Positions 49,934 to 58,047 of a stretch of 64,000 nt of DNA are shown piece by piece (within the stretch, counting starts at the first letter, position 1; each line of letters opens with the position of its first letter). A program made the translations under genes and the position numbers. The stretch spans positions 186,001-250,000 of the forward strand of contig CAVSJA010000007.1 of NCBI GenBank assembly GCA_963728145.1. The letters run 5' to 3'. Under the pieces are notes generated by a model. The model was not told where the DNA came from. It searched no databases and saw only the letters and a program-made list of their open reading frames with translations. This DNA is from CAVSJA01 sp963728145 (GTDB taxonomy: Bacteria > Bacteroidota > Bacteroidia > Chitinophagales > Chitinophagaceae).

Positions 49934-50494
49934 ATGAGGAAGTTAATAGTGAAGGAATGGATAACACTGGATGGAGTTTTCGACGGAGACAGTATGGATG
50001 AGTGGTTTCATCCATATCAAAGCGATGAAAAAATTGAATATATCCAGAGCATGGTCCAGGCATCAGATGCGATGCTTTATGGAAGAACGACCTATGAAAT
50101 GCTGGCACCCTATTGGTCGAAGTTCAAAAACAATGAAATGGGAATTGCGGAAAAGTTAAACAGTGTTCCCAAATTTGTTGTTTCTTCCTCCCTGGAATCG
50201 GCCGACTGGAATAATACAACAATAATCCGGAACAATATCGTAGAAGAGATCAGCCGGCTAAAAAATCAACCCGGCCAACAGATACTCATTGACGGAAGCG
50301 CAACCCTTGTACAATCTCTGATGGGTACTGCTCTTATCGATGAATACCAATTTCTCGTACATCCCATCATGGTAGGAACAGGGAAACGATTTTTCCGCGA
50401 AGGAATGCATACGCCGGCACTTAAACTGGTAAAAACAAAAACATTCCCGCTTGGCGTGATGCTGGTTTGTTACCAGCCAGCGAAGGGGTATTAA
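49934..50494 (+). CDS. Dihydrofolate-reductase-like (RibD C-terminal domain) protein
   Basis: 186 residues: MRKLIVKEWITLDGVFDG, MLYGRTTYEMLAPYW, GQQILIDGSATLVQSLM and DEYQFLVHPIMVGTGKRFF, the NADPH-binding fold of the RibD C-terminal family. Usually a standalone reductase of unknown substrate. The ATG at 49934 fits the conserved start. Confidence 0.9.
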   Translation: MRKLIVKEWITLDGVFDGDSMDEWFHPYQSDEKIEYIQSMVQASDAMLYGRTTYEMLAPYWSKFKNNEMGIAEKLNSVPKFVVSSSLESADWNNTTIIRNNIVEEISRLKNQPGQQILIDGSATLVQSLMGTALIDEYQFLVHPIMVGTGKRFFREGMHTPALKLVKTKTFPLGVMLVCYQPAKGY

Positions 50495-50497
50495 AGG

Positions 50498-50524
50498 AAT
50501 TGGTTATTGGTTATTGGTTATTGG
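50498..50524. repeat. Heptamer array, single arm (TTATTGG word)
   Basis: TTATTGG x3 plus a partial copy, four bases after the stop of the DHFR-like gene. Confidence 0.8.
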
Positions 50525-50569
50525 GCATCCGATTCTAAAAGACAATATATTCGGGGACTAAAGCCGATT

Positions 50570-50839
50570 ATGCTCAAAACCATATTGAAGGAATTGCTTT
50601 GGATTCCTGTTTCCCTTGTTGCTACCATATTGATTGCTTACTTCCTTTTCAATTGGAGTCTTGGAAATTCGACAATTGATATCCATTTGCATGACACATA
50701 CATTGTATTTGGATCGGCCTGGATGGTATTATTGCCCTTGTTCTTATTCCTGACTTTCCTTGTTTTCTTTGTTAAGGAATTACCAAAAAAGTCTTCAAGA
50801 AAGATTCCCAATAGTTTTCTAATCGCTTCAATTGTATGA
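50570..50839 (+). CDS. Small two-helix membrane protein
   Basis: 89 residues with two membrane helices (about 12-30 and 52-72) and TIDIHLHDTYIVFGSAW between them. The LHDTYxV core resembles the helix motif of haem-copper oxidase subunit I but the following His ligands are missing. Not recognised as a named family. The ATG at 50570 follows repeat sequence; an earlier frame start at 50507 is unlikely. Confidence 0.55.
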   Translation: MLKTILKELLWIPVSLVATILIAYFLFNWSLGNSTIDIHLHDTYIVFGSAWMVLLPLFLFLTFLVFFVKELPKKSSRKIPNSFLIASIV

Positions 50840-50902
50840 TTTTTCATTGTTTGACTTCACTCTTAATTCCATATATTGAGGAGCTAACAACCGCTAACTC
50901 GA

Positions 50903-51405
50903 ATGAAGTTCCTCTTCTCTCATAGGATCGTTCCTCATATCGCATTTATGTTGATGGCGCTTCTTATTCTTGATCTCTTCGTTTTTCCAAAAAAGGAAAG
51001 TAGAGAAGTGGTGGACAACGGAACAATCGTGAATTGCGGTAATCGCTGATGAATATTATCTAATTACGAGGGAGGAAAACAGGTACATGTTTCCGAATAT
51101 CTTTTCAACACAATTTTGATTGACCAGGAAATAGGAATTTATAAAACATTGTTGTTTGGTCGATTTGTCAAAATATCCTGGTGTGAGGTGGATGGAGCAT
51201 GCCACATACAAAATACCAGTGCCTTTAATACTTCTGCTTTTGCATATATAATGGTTAGGCGCGCTTATGTTTGGCCAGTTTGCTTTCTGCATCCGGGATT
51301 TGGAAAATTCATACTGCAAATAACTATGTCCTGCTTTTCATTTCAGCGGGGACATATGCTTATTACTTTGTTAACTGAAGCGACCATTCAGGAAAAAATT
51401 ACTTA
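50903..51405 (+). pseudogene. Decayed membrane-protein gene
   Basis: Protein-like sequence continues through several frames: MKFLFSHRIVPHIAFMLMAL with a membrane helix from 50903 to 51049, then IADEYYLIT near 51045, EGGKQVHVSEYLFNTILIDQEIG (start shortened here to its frame) from about 51080, KTLLFGRFVKISW, and later NYVLLFISAGTYAYYFVN near 51325. Each piece reads well, none is long, and stops lie between them. Best read as a membrane protein of about 165 residues with three or more frameshifts. Other parts of the 50840-51459 gap hold nothing else. Confidence 0.5.
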
Positions 51406-51459
51406 ATTGGCGAAATAAAAAATCATCAATAAATTACTATTAAATAAAGTTCCTTTAGC

Positions 51460-52302
51460 ATGTCCGGCACCGGTGTCATCAGTCTGCTGCTTCTCATTCT
51501 GAATGTGATCATTTCGATCAGAGGATTCAACAATCCTGCTTTCTTCGATCGTTACAAATTCGAGGTGGAAAGAATACTGGTCTATAAAGAATATATCCGG
51601 TTGATCAGCTCCGGATTCCTGCATGTGAACTGGTTTCATTTGATCTTTAATACCATTGCCCTGGGCGCATTCAGTGGAATGGTTGAATCCTATTTGGGTT
51701 CCTTCCAGTTTCTATTGGTTTATTTTGCAAGCCTGATTGGCGGGGATTTGTTAGCTCTTTTCATTCACCGGAACAATGGTGACTATACTGCAGTTGGAGC
51801 ATCGGGTGCAATTTCCGGAATCATATTCGCATCGATTGCCTTGTTTCCGGGAATGAATGTGGGCTTGTTCTTTTTACCAATCTCGATGCCCGGGTGGTTA
51901 TTCGGTTTGATCTTCGTGTTAGTTTCGATCTACGGCATCAAATCAAAACGGGACAATATCGGGCATGAAGCACATTTGGGAGGCGCGTTAGTTGGAATGC
52001 TTGTCGGAATACTGTTTGACCCACCCGCACTCGTAAATAACTGGCTCACCATAACGATCATACTTGTTCCCACGCTCATTTTTATTTACCTGATACTTAC
52101 AAGGCCGCATATTTTACTCATTGATAATTATTTTTTCAAGCAACATCCAAAGTATTACAATATCGATCATAAGTATAATGCCGATAGAATTTCGAAGCAA
52201 CAGGAGGTAGACCGAATACTGGAAAAAATTAATAAGACTGGAATAGGGAGTTTGAGTAAGAAGGAAAAGGAGACACTGAAAGAGTATTCGAAGAAAATAT
52301 AG
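51460..52302 (+). CDS. Rhomboid-family intramembrane serine protease
   Basis: 280 residues with six or more membrane helices. Catalytic Ser115 in AVGASGAISG and His172 in GHEAHLGGALVG; the HLIFNTIALGAFS and FLHVNWFHLIFN helix matches the family. A C-terminal cytoplasmic tail (about 225-280) with a Lys/Glu-rich helix (DRISKQQEVDRILEKINK) is common in Bacteroidota rhomboids. Cleaves transmembrane segments; substrate unknown. Confidence 0.93.
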   Translation: MSGTGVISLLLLILNVIISIRGFNNPAFFDRYKFEVERILVYKEYIRLISSGFLHVNWFHLIFNTIALGAFSGMVESYLGSFQFLLVYFASLIGGDLLALFIHRNNGDYTAVGASGAISGIIFASIALFPGMNVGLFFLPISMPGWLFGLIFVLVSIYGIKSKRDNIGHEAHLGGALVGMLVGILFDPPALVNNWLTITIILVPTLIFIYLILTRPHILLIDNYFFKQHPKYYNIDHKYNADRISKQQEVDRILEKINKTGIGSLSKKEKETLKEYSKKI

Positions 52303-52326
52303 AATTACCTATCCAACAACCGTTGT

Positions 52327-52480
52327 CCCCCTTAAGGGCAATGTCGTTAAGTTAAGGATTACTACAGGGTTTAAATTCCTGTAAACCAAATCTCGTGCAC
52401 CGGGTCCCGCAGGGACCCGGTGCACGAGATTAAATTTGCCTTGTTAAGTTCTTAACTTAATTACATTGCCCTAAAGGGGG
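52327..52480. mobile_element. MITE-like element with terminal inverted repeats and inner palindrome
   Basis: A 154-base element with ends CCCCCTTAAGGGCAATGT and ACATTGCCCTAAAGGGGG, about 30-base terminal inverted repeats with few mismatches. Inside is a perfect 20-bp stem (52389-52408 with 52412-52431, loop GCA). No reading frame. It lies in the gap after the rhomboid gene. A target duplication was not evident. Its parent transposase is not in the window. Confidence 0.65.
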
Positions 52481-52508
52481 AACTTAGATCCATCGCACTA
52501 ACAAAATG

Positions 52509-52547
52509 AAACATGCTGCTTGATCTATTCAAACAGCATGTTTTTAT
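52509..52547 (+). terminator. Intrinsic terminator after the rhomboid/MITE region
   Basis: AAACATGCTG and CAGCATGTTT form a 10-bp stem (52509-52518 with 52534-52543), an inner TTGA/TCAA pair, then TTATTG after the T run. Confidence 0.7.
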
Positions 52548-52576
52548 TGAAAGAGGATGATTGACCTAGGTTCCCT

Positions 52577-52594
52577 TCCCGATAGTTATCGGGA
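52577..52594. repeat. TCCCGATAGTTATCGGGA palindrome
   Basis: Perfect inverted arms around GT; differs from the palindrome at 33056 by one base. Extra CCCT/AGGG pairing outside. Located 16 bases past the stop of the minus-strand DUF4476 gene. Confidence 0.8.
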
Positions 52595-52610
52595 TAGGGG
52601 ACAGGGGGTG

Positions 52611-53645
52611 CTATGATCTTGTCGTTCTAATATAGTTATTCAAATTATCTACACTACTCTGGCTTGAGAACACATCAAATACCTGGTTAAAGCTATTTGG
52701 ATCCGTTACACGGTGATAAGCGAGTTTAGCCAGGGCCAGCTTATCAGATTCACTTGACACCATCGATAAAAGTGTGCGGACCTGTCCAATTGTGAAATAG
52801 TTGTTTTTATTATTCAAAGCATCTTTGATATCTCTTACCACACTGGATTGACGGAAATGGAGACTCGCTTTTGTTTGTAGCTTGTCGAATTCCGTATCAG
52901 TCATTGGAGTTCGGTTCACATATTGCTCAGTGACCGTCCCTGGATTTTTGGAAGCAATAAACTTCTGGATATTGTTTTTATTAGTTGTTGAGCTAAACAG
53001 GTCAGTAACATCCGTAAAGTTTTCAGGATCAGTAATCCTTGGATAGGAAAGCTTGATCAGCTCAAGTCTTCTCGGTTCGGAACTAACCAATAATGACAAT
53101 TGTCCTGCCTGATCAGTAGTGAAATAGTGCGCTTTATTACTAAATGCAGCCTTGATCGCATTGTATTTTGATGTCTGCGACCATTTTGATTTCACCGATT
53201 GCTGCAACTTATCAAACTCGGTGAATGACATTGCGGTCTGACCCGTGCCAATACCTGAACTTGAAGTAGTTGATTTCTTCTCAGTAAAAGCAACCGTTCC
53301 GTTCCTGCGGATTGCAATGACCATATCATATCCATTCCTCAATTGAAAAGTATTGGTGTAGACTGGAACATCAATGCTGGTATTCACCGTGGCGTTCTCA
53401 TCTACTTTGTAAACTGCAATACGATGGTTTCCCCAATTCAAATTCTTTGTTTCAAGCTGTCTTACTTTAGAGTTTTGAGAAGGATCAGCGTTGTAAGAAT
53501 AGTAGATTGTTCCATCCACCTCAGCGGCAAGGTGAGTGGGATTTCCGGTTGAGCTATTGGTGCCTTCAAAGCGAAGCATTACGCTTTGGGCCCCTACTGC
53601 GGTGTTGATCAGCAGCGCGATAGCTGCGAAAAGTATTGTTTTCAC
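52611..53645 (-). CDS. DUF4476 repeat protein, secreted
   Basis: 344 residues. Signal peptide to about residue 19 (AVGAQ), a beta-rich N-terminal domain (SVMLRFEGTNSSTGNPTHL, HRIAVYKVDEN), then two DUF4476 repeats at about 140-230 and 250-340, each with (S/T)xTEFDKLQ, the YFTxxQxxxLLSxVSSExxxLxLxKL motif and RxTDPxxFxxVxDxFSS. Role unknown; common in Chitinophagaceae. Confidence 0.92.
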   Translation of the reverse strand: MKTILFAAIALLINTAVGAQSVMLRFEGTNSSTGNPTHLAAEVDGTIYYSYNADPSQNSKVRQLETKNLNWGNHRIAVYKVDENATVNTSIDVPVYTNTFQLRNGYDMVIAIRRNGTVAFTEKKSTTSSSGIGTGQTAMSFTEFDKLQQSVKSKWSQTSKYNAIKAAFSNKAHYFTTDQAGQLSLLVSSEPRRLELIKLSYPRITDPENFTDVTDLFSSTTNKNNIQKFIASKNPGTVTEQYVNRTPMTDTEFDKLQTKASLHFRQSSVVRDIKDALNNKNNYFTIGQVRTLLSMVSSESDKLALAKLAYHRVTDPNSFNQVFDVFSSQSSVDNLNNYIRTTRS

Positions 53646-53768
53646 TTTAATATGTTTTTGATTAGTAAATCTCAGCGTATTAATTCAAAGCTTGTACCAT
53701 TGCAGTTATTCCCTTTATTTACCCCAGTTTATGCGCAGTATTTTCCCCGCTGTTCTTATATTAGTGCA

Positions 53769-54806
53769 ATGCGCGCCGCCTATTACGACAAATTCAAGGA
53801 AAAGATCAGGATTGAAAATCTGCCGGATCCAGTACCTGGACCTGATGATGTTGTAATAAAAGTGCAGGCAACCGGAATTTGCCGCAGTGATTGGCATGGC
53901 TGGCAGGGGCATGATTCCGATATTCATCTCCCACATATACCCGGCCATGAATTAGCCGGTACTATTGAAGTAACCGGTTCAAATATTCGAAACTTTAAGA
54001 CAGGCGATAGGGTTACGCTTCCATTTTGTTTGGGTTGCGGCTATTGCCCGCGATGCCTCAACAATCAACAACAGATCTGCGATAATTATTATCAACCTGG
54101 ATTTACCGGATGGGGTTCATTCGCGGAGTATGTGAGAATTCCTTATGCCAAGAATAACCTTGTAATTCTTCCCGAAGAAATCGAATATACAACTGCAGCT
54201 GTATTAGGATGTCGCTTCATCACAGCATGGCGAGGAATCATAAGGCAGGGCAAATTAAAAGCAGGTGATTGGATCGCGGTGCATGGCTGTGGCGGGGTAG
54301 GACTTTCTGCCATCATGATCGCCGCAGCATTCAATGCTAAACCAATTGCAATCGATATCGATGATGAGAAACTAAAATTCGCGAGAAGTATCGGAGCAGT
54401 TGAAACCATCAATGCAAAACAAGTTCCGGATGTCCCCAATGCTGTCCGTGAACTTACCAAAGGAGGCGCATCAATTTCTGTTGATGCATTAGGAAGCCGC
54501 GAGACCTGTCGGAATTCAATTCTTTCTTTAAGAAAACAAGGCAAACATATTCAATTGGGTCTTCTGGCGGGAAAGGAAGCAAATCCACCATTGCCGATGA
54601 GTGCGGTGATTGCAAACGAACTTGAAGTTATTGGTAGTCATGGGATGCAGGCGCATGAGTATCCTTCAATGCTTGAAATGATTCGTAACGGAAAAATTCA
54701 ACCACAAAGATTATTGGGAAAACAAGTTTCATTGGAGGAAGGGATAGAAGAATTAATGATTCTTAATTCATTTCCAACAACGGGTGTATCTATAATCAAA
54801 TTTTGA
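53769..54806 (+). CDS. Zinc-dependent alcohol dehydrogenase (MDR)
   Basis: 345 residues. Catalytic zinc ligands in GICRSDWHG and GHELAGTIE; structural zinc Cys cluster in FCLGCGYCPRCLNNQQQIC; NAD-binding GCGGVGLSAIMIA and the acidic residue after AIDID. The ATG at 53769 (MRAAYYDKF) is used; in-frame sequence upstream overlaps the DUF4476 gene and is not protein-like. Substrate alcohol unknown. Confidence 0.93.
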   Translation: MRAAYYDKFKEKIRIENLPDPVPGPDDVVIKVQATGICRSDWHGWQGHDSDIHLPHIPGHELAGTIEVTGSNIRNFKTGDRVTLPFCLGCGYCPRCLNNQQQICDNYYQPGFTGWGSFAEYVRIPYAKNNLVILPEEIEYTTAAVLGCRFITAWRGIIRQGKLKAGDWIAVHGCGGVGLSAIMIAAAFNAKPIAIDIDDEKLKFARSIGAVETINAKQVPDVPNAVRELTKGGASISVDALGSRETCRNSILSLRKQGKHIQLGLLAGKEANPPLPMSAVIANELEVIGSHGMQAHEYPSMLEMIRNGKIQPQRLLGKQVSLEEGIEELMILNSFPTTGVSIIKF

Positions 54807-54848
54807 AAGCGTATTCAAAAAGGCAGGGCAAAGGTCGAACCAACCGTC

Positions 54849-54880
54849 GTCAACCAGTCAACTAATCAACCAATCACCCC
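54849..54880. repeat. Octamer array, single arm (GTCAACCA word)
   Basis: GTCAACCA, GTCAACTA, ATCAACCA, ATCACCCC in the gap between the ADH stop and the YebC stop. Confidence 0.75.
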
Positions 54881-55596
54881 ATATTATGAAACACTTTCTG
54901 CACATCCTCATCCTGCTCCAATCTCTCAATTAACTTACTTATATCTTCAGCTTGTGCGTCATTAACAGGAACAGTTGTACTCGGTATCCATTCAACTTCA
55001 GCACTGATAGGAATTATCTTTTTTTCTTCAAGCGCTTTTTGCATGTTGCCGAAATCATTGAAGGCACAGCGAACTACTAACACTGACTCTCCGTTCTCAC
55101 CGGTTCCTTCACCTAATTCTTCCAAACCAAAATCGATCAATTCCAATTCAAGATCATCCACACTTAAACCTTCTGGCTTCAACTTGAATACACCCATTTT
55201 TTTGAATTGGAAAGAAACTGATCCGCTATTGCCTAGTGTGCCACCGCCTTTATTGAAATGTGTTTTGACATTAGCAACTGTCCTTACATGATTATCAGTT
55301 GCAGTTTCTACAAGTATCGCAACACCATGTGGCGCATAACCTTCGTAAAGAATTTCATCATAATTGGACGTGTCCTTGCCCTGGGCTCTCTTGATCGCTG
55401 CTTCCACGCGATCCTTCGGCATGTTCACGCTTTTAGCATTTGCAAAGCATCGACGCAATGCAGGATTGGTATTGGGATCTGGTCCGCCGGACTTGACTGC
55501 AATAGCAATTTCCTTTCCGATACGGCTGAATTGCTTGGCCATCCGGTCCCATCGGGCAAACATGGTTGATTTCCTTACTTCGAAGATCCGTCCCAT
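54874..55596 (-). CDS. YebC/PmpR-family translation-associated protein
   Basis: 240 residues, normal length. Starts MGRIFEVRKSTMFARWDRMAKQF with the family GRIFEVRK-style N-terminus, ARKGGPDPNTNPALR-like core (KSGGPDPNTNPALR), DNHVRTVANVKTHFNKGGGTLG and NVQKVFHNMG-type end. Family members act as ribosome-associated or DNA-binding factors. The last few codons reach into the octamer array. Confidence 0.95.
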   Translation of the reverse strand: MGRIFEVRKSTMFARWDRMAKQFSRIGKEIAIAVKSGGPDPNTNPALRRCFANAKSVNMPKDRVEAAIKRAQGKDTSNYDEILYEGYAPHGVAILVETATDNHVRTVANVKTHFNKGGGTLGNSGSVSFQFKKMGVFKLKPEGLSVDDLELELIDFGLEELGEGTGENGESVLVVRCAFNDFGNMQKALEEKKIIPISAEVEWIPSTTVPVNDAQAEDISKLIERLEQDEDVQKVFHNMG

Positions 55597-55605
55597 TGCT
55601 ATTTT

Positions 55606-55633
55606 AGATTTTATATTGCAGATTTCAGATTTG
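55606..55633. repeat. Heptamer array, single arm (AGATTTC word)
   Basis: AGATTTT, ATATTGC, AGATTTC, AGATTTG in phase, just upstream of the YebC start. Similar words recur near 56231. Confidence 0.6.
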
Positions 55634-55771
55634 TTTAAAGTTGGTTAGATCATCCGCGGTTAGGTCAACAAATCTTCTATCGCAGGGCTGCAAAAATAAC
55701 ATTTAAGAGGCAGGTTACAAATAGTAGTGAAATCTAATCCCCGACTTGATCGCGGACTAAAATATCAATTA

Positions 55772-56221
55772 TCAAATAGCAGAGACTCGTGCAGAATAAA
55801 ACAAAACCGGCTTCGGGGTTTGTTGCCGAGCTATCCAGAATTGATTGATTTCAGCAGGATTGCTGGATTTAAGGGAAATGGCCAGTTCGAATTCTTTCTT
55901 ATTAACTAACAATTCAAAGAAATGGTGATCATCAAAAAACCGGACGCAGGTTTCCAGTAATTGAAGGTTGTTTTCATAAGAAGAAGCGGATGGCAGAACG
56001 GTAAATATTATGATATGAGAATAATTCGAGGACGGTTCATCAAAGCTGCGCGATTGGTTCTTTAAAAGCGGATCAATGCCATAATCCTGTAATTCGAGGT
56101 ACACTGCATTCTTATCCGCTTCTTTCACCGAATAACCAATAACCACTTTGGCATTAAGTGAATTTTTCTGGAAATAATTTTCCATTTCACGTCCGATCTT
56201 ATCGAAGATTTCGCGAAGCAT
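55772..56221 (-). CDS. DUF4255/Pvc16-N-like protein, orphan
   Basis: 149 residues, no signal peptide. It has SHIIIFTVLPSASSYENNL near the middle and ends KSSNPAEINQFWIARQQTP followed by LFYSARVSAI, a pattern like the end of DUF4255 (Pvc16 N-terminal) proteins, which take part in the cap or spike end of contractile injection systems. None of the other injection-system genes is nearby. The match is by eye only; it may be an unrelated small protein with similar folding. Confidence 0.5.
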   Translation of the reverse strand: MLREIFDKIGREMENYFQKNSLNAKVVIGYSVKEADKNAVYLELQDYGIDPLLKNQSRSFDEPSSNYSHIIIFTVLPSASSYENNLQLLETCVRFFDDHHFFELLVNKKEFELAISLKSSNPAEINQFWIARQQTPKPVLFYSARVSAI

Positions 56222-56248
56222 TGACTATTTTAAATTTGATATTGCATA

Positions 56249-56268
56249 CCTGCCTGCCGGCAGGCAGG
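56249..56268. repeat. CCTGCCTGCCGGCAGGCAGG palindrome
   Basis: Perfect 20-base palindrome in the gap between two minus-strand genes. Related shorter palindromes are at 57989-58014 (imperfect) and 62721-62735. Confidence 0.8.
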
Positions 56269-56290
56269 TTGCATATTTCTTCCTCCGAAT

Positions 56291-56328
56291 AAAAAAGAGA
56301 GCCGTTCCTAAAGTTAGGTAACGGCTCT
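56291..56328 (-). terminator. Intrinsic terminator of the permease gene
   Basis: On the minus strand AGAGCCGTT and AACGGCTCT pair (9 bp) with a further CCTAA/TTAGG pair inside and one bulged base; the following run is TTTTTT. It starts about 25 bases after the stop at 56353. Confidence 0.8.
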
Positions 56329-56352
56329 ATTATTTTAATTGTTGAATTCCTG

Positions 56353-57858
56353 TTAAGTATTCAGCTTACTCTTCGCCCGGCTATACCCGAAATAGATGAT
56401 TAAGCCTACTACCATCCATATCAATGCACTTAATTGTGTACCCGGCGACAATGAAATGATCATCGTCAAACAAATCAATGCACCCAATGTGGAAACTATC
56501 GGAACAGCTGGTGTTCTGAATGGACGCGGAATTTCGGGGTTCTTTACCCTCATGATCCAGATACCAATACTCACCACAACGAAAGCAAATAAGGTTCCGA
56601 TACTGGTAAGGTCGCCAGCCACGCTTTCCGGAACGAATCCACCAAAAAGTGAAACGAAGAGGAAAAGGAGCATGTTTGACTTATATGGCGTCCTGAACTT
56701 TGGATGCAGTGTCGAGAAAACCTTAGGCAATAATCCGTCATTCGACATGGAATAGAATACCCTTGATTGTCCCAACAACATTACGAGGATCACAGAAGAA
56801 AATCCCGCTAAGATCGCAACGGTGATAAGCGTAGACAACCATCCATAGCCTGCCATATAATTATCGATCGCATATGCAACAGAAGCTTCTTTACCTGCTT
56901 TTACGAAATCGGTATAAGGCGCAACACCCGTCAATACATAGGAAAAGAGAATGTAAAGAATTGTACAGATCGCCAATGAACCCAGGATGCCTATTGGCAT
57001 ATCACGTTTTGGGTTCTTTGCTTCCTGTGCTGCCGTTGATACCGCGTCAAATCCAATGAATGCAAAGAATACAATTCCCGCGCCCCTCAATACCCCTCCC
57101 CAGCCATGGTTGAAGAATCCTTCATAACCTGAGCCAGGATCTCCTTTTGGAATAAAATAGGGTTCGTGGTTAGCCGGACTCATAAAGCCCCAGCCGATCG
57201 CGATAAATACCAAAACGATGGCAACCTTAACGAATACAATGATTGCATTCACCATTGCAGATTCAGCTGTTCCCTTGATCAGAACTAATGTAATGATCAA
57301 CAGTATGAGAAGTGCTGGAGCATTAACAATTCCGGAACTAAGTACTGTATCGCCTGCCTTGGTGCTGGATACCGAAATAGCTTCAGTTATACCCGGTCGT
57401 TGGACCAGGCTTTCAAAAGGCGAGTGGCACCATTCATATGGAATAGCCCCTCCTAAAAGCTGGTTTAGATACTGGCTCCATGCAATAGAAACGGTGGCGG
57501 CGCCAAGCGCATATTCCAACACGAGCGCCCATCCGATTATCCACGCGATCAACTCGCCCATGGTAGCATAAGAATAAGTATAAGCACTGCCGGCGATGGG
57601 GATCATTGAAGCGAATTCCGCATAGCAAAGACCGGCAAAAGCACATCCGACTGCAGCAATTATAAAGGAAATAGTAACCGCGGGACCTGCATGTCCGCCT
57701 GCTGCTGCAGCTGTTCGTACGAATAAACCAGCACCGATAATGGCACCAATACCGAGGGCTACAAGATTTGGAGCGGTGAGTGTCCGCTTTAATCCTTTAT
57801 CTGAATCAGTAGCCATTGATAATAGAGAACTGAGTGATTTTTTTCGAAACAAACTCAT
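56353..57858 (-). CDS. APC-family amino-acid permease (CAT-like)
   Basis: 501 residues, about 13 membrane helices. GIGAIIGAGLFVRTA is the family's first-helix substrate motif; AEFASMIPIAGSAYTYSY and FFAFIGFDAVSTAAQEAKNP are hallmarks of the cationic-amino-acid-transporter subgroup. Probably an inner-membrane amino-acid symporter; substrate unknown. Confidence 0.92.
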   Translation of the reverse strand: MSLFRKKSLSSLLSMATDSDKGLKRTLTAPNLVALGIGAIIGAGLFVRTAAAAGGHAGPAVTISFIIAAVGCAFAGLCYAEFASMIPIAGSAYTYSYATMGELIAWIIGWALVLEYALGAATVSIAWSQYLNQLLGGAIPYEWCHSPFESLVQRPGITEAISVSSTKAGDTVLSSGIVNAPALLILLIITLVLIKGTAESAMVNAIIVFVKVAIVLVFIAIGWGFMSPANHEPYFIPKGDPGSGYEGFFNHGWGGVLRGAGIVFFAFIGFDAVSTAAQEAKNPKRDMPIGILGSLAICTILYILFSYVLTGVAPYTDFVKAGKEASVAYAIDNYMAGYGWLSTLITVAILAGFSSVILVMLLGQSRVFYSMSNDGLLPKVFSTLHPKFRTPYKSNMLLFLFVSLFGGFVPESVAGDLTSIGTLFAFVVVSIGIWIMRVKNPEIPRPFRTPAVPIVSTLGALICLTMIISLSPGTQLSALIWMVVGLIIYFGYSRAKSKLNT

Positions 57859-58047
57859 AACAGTTGGTTGTGTTTAAGAGAAATAAGGGCGTAAAATAAA
57901 GAATTATTCATATTACAGGTCAAATCTTTTAAATACGGATTTTAACCATTAAAAGTTTCGCCTTATCGTTATTTTTCGGATTTTCGGCCCGCCGGCTGAC
58001 GGTCGGACGGGCAATTCATAAAATCCTGCCAGTAATAAAGATTGCTT

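Noticed and set aside
55772..56221. Prophage or injection-system island
   Set aside because: A single weak DUF4255-like match without any structural, lysis or integrase gene nearby does not support an island.
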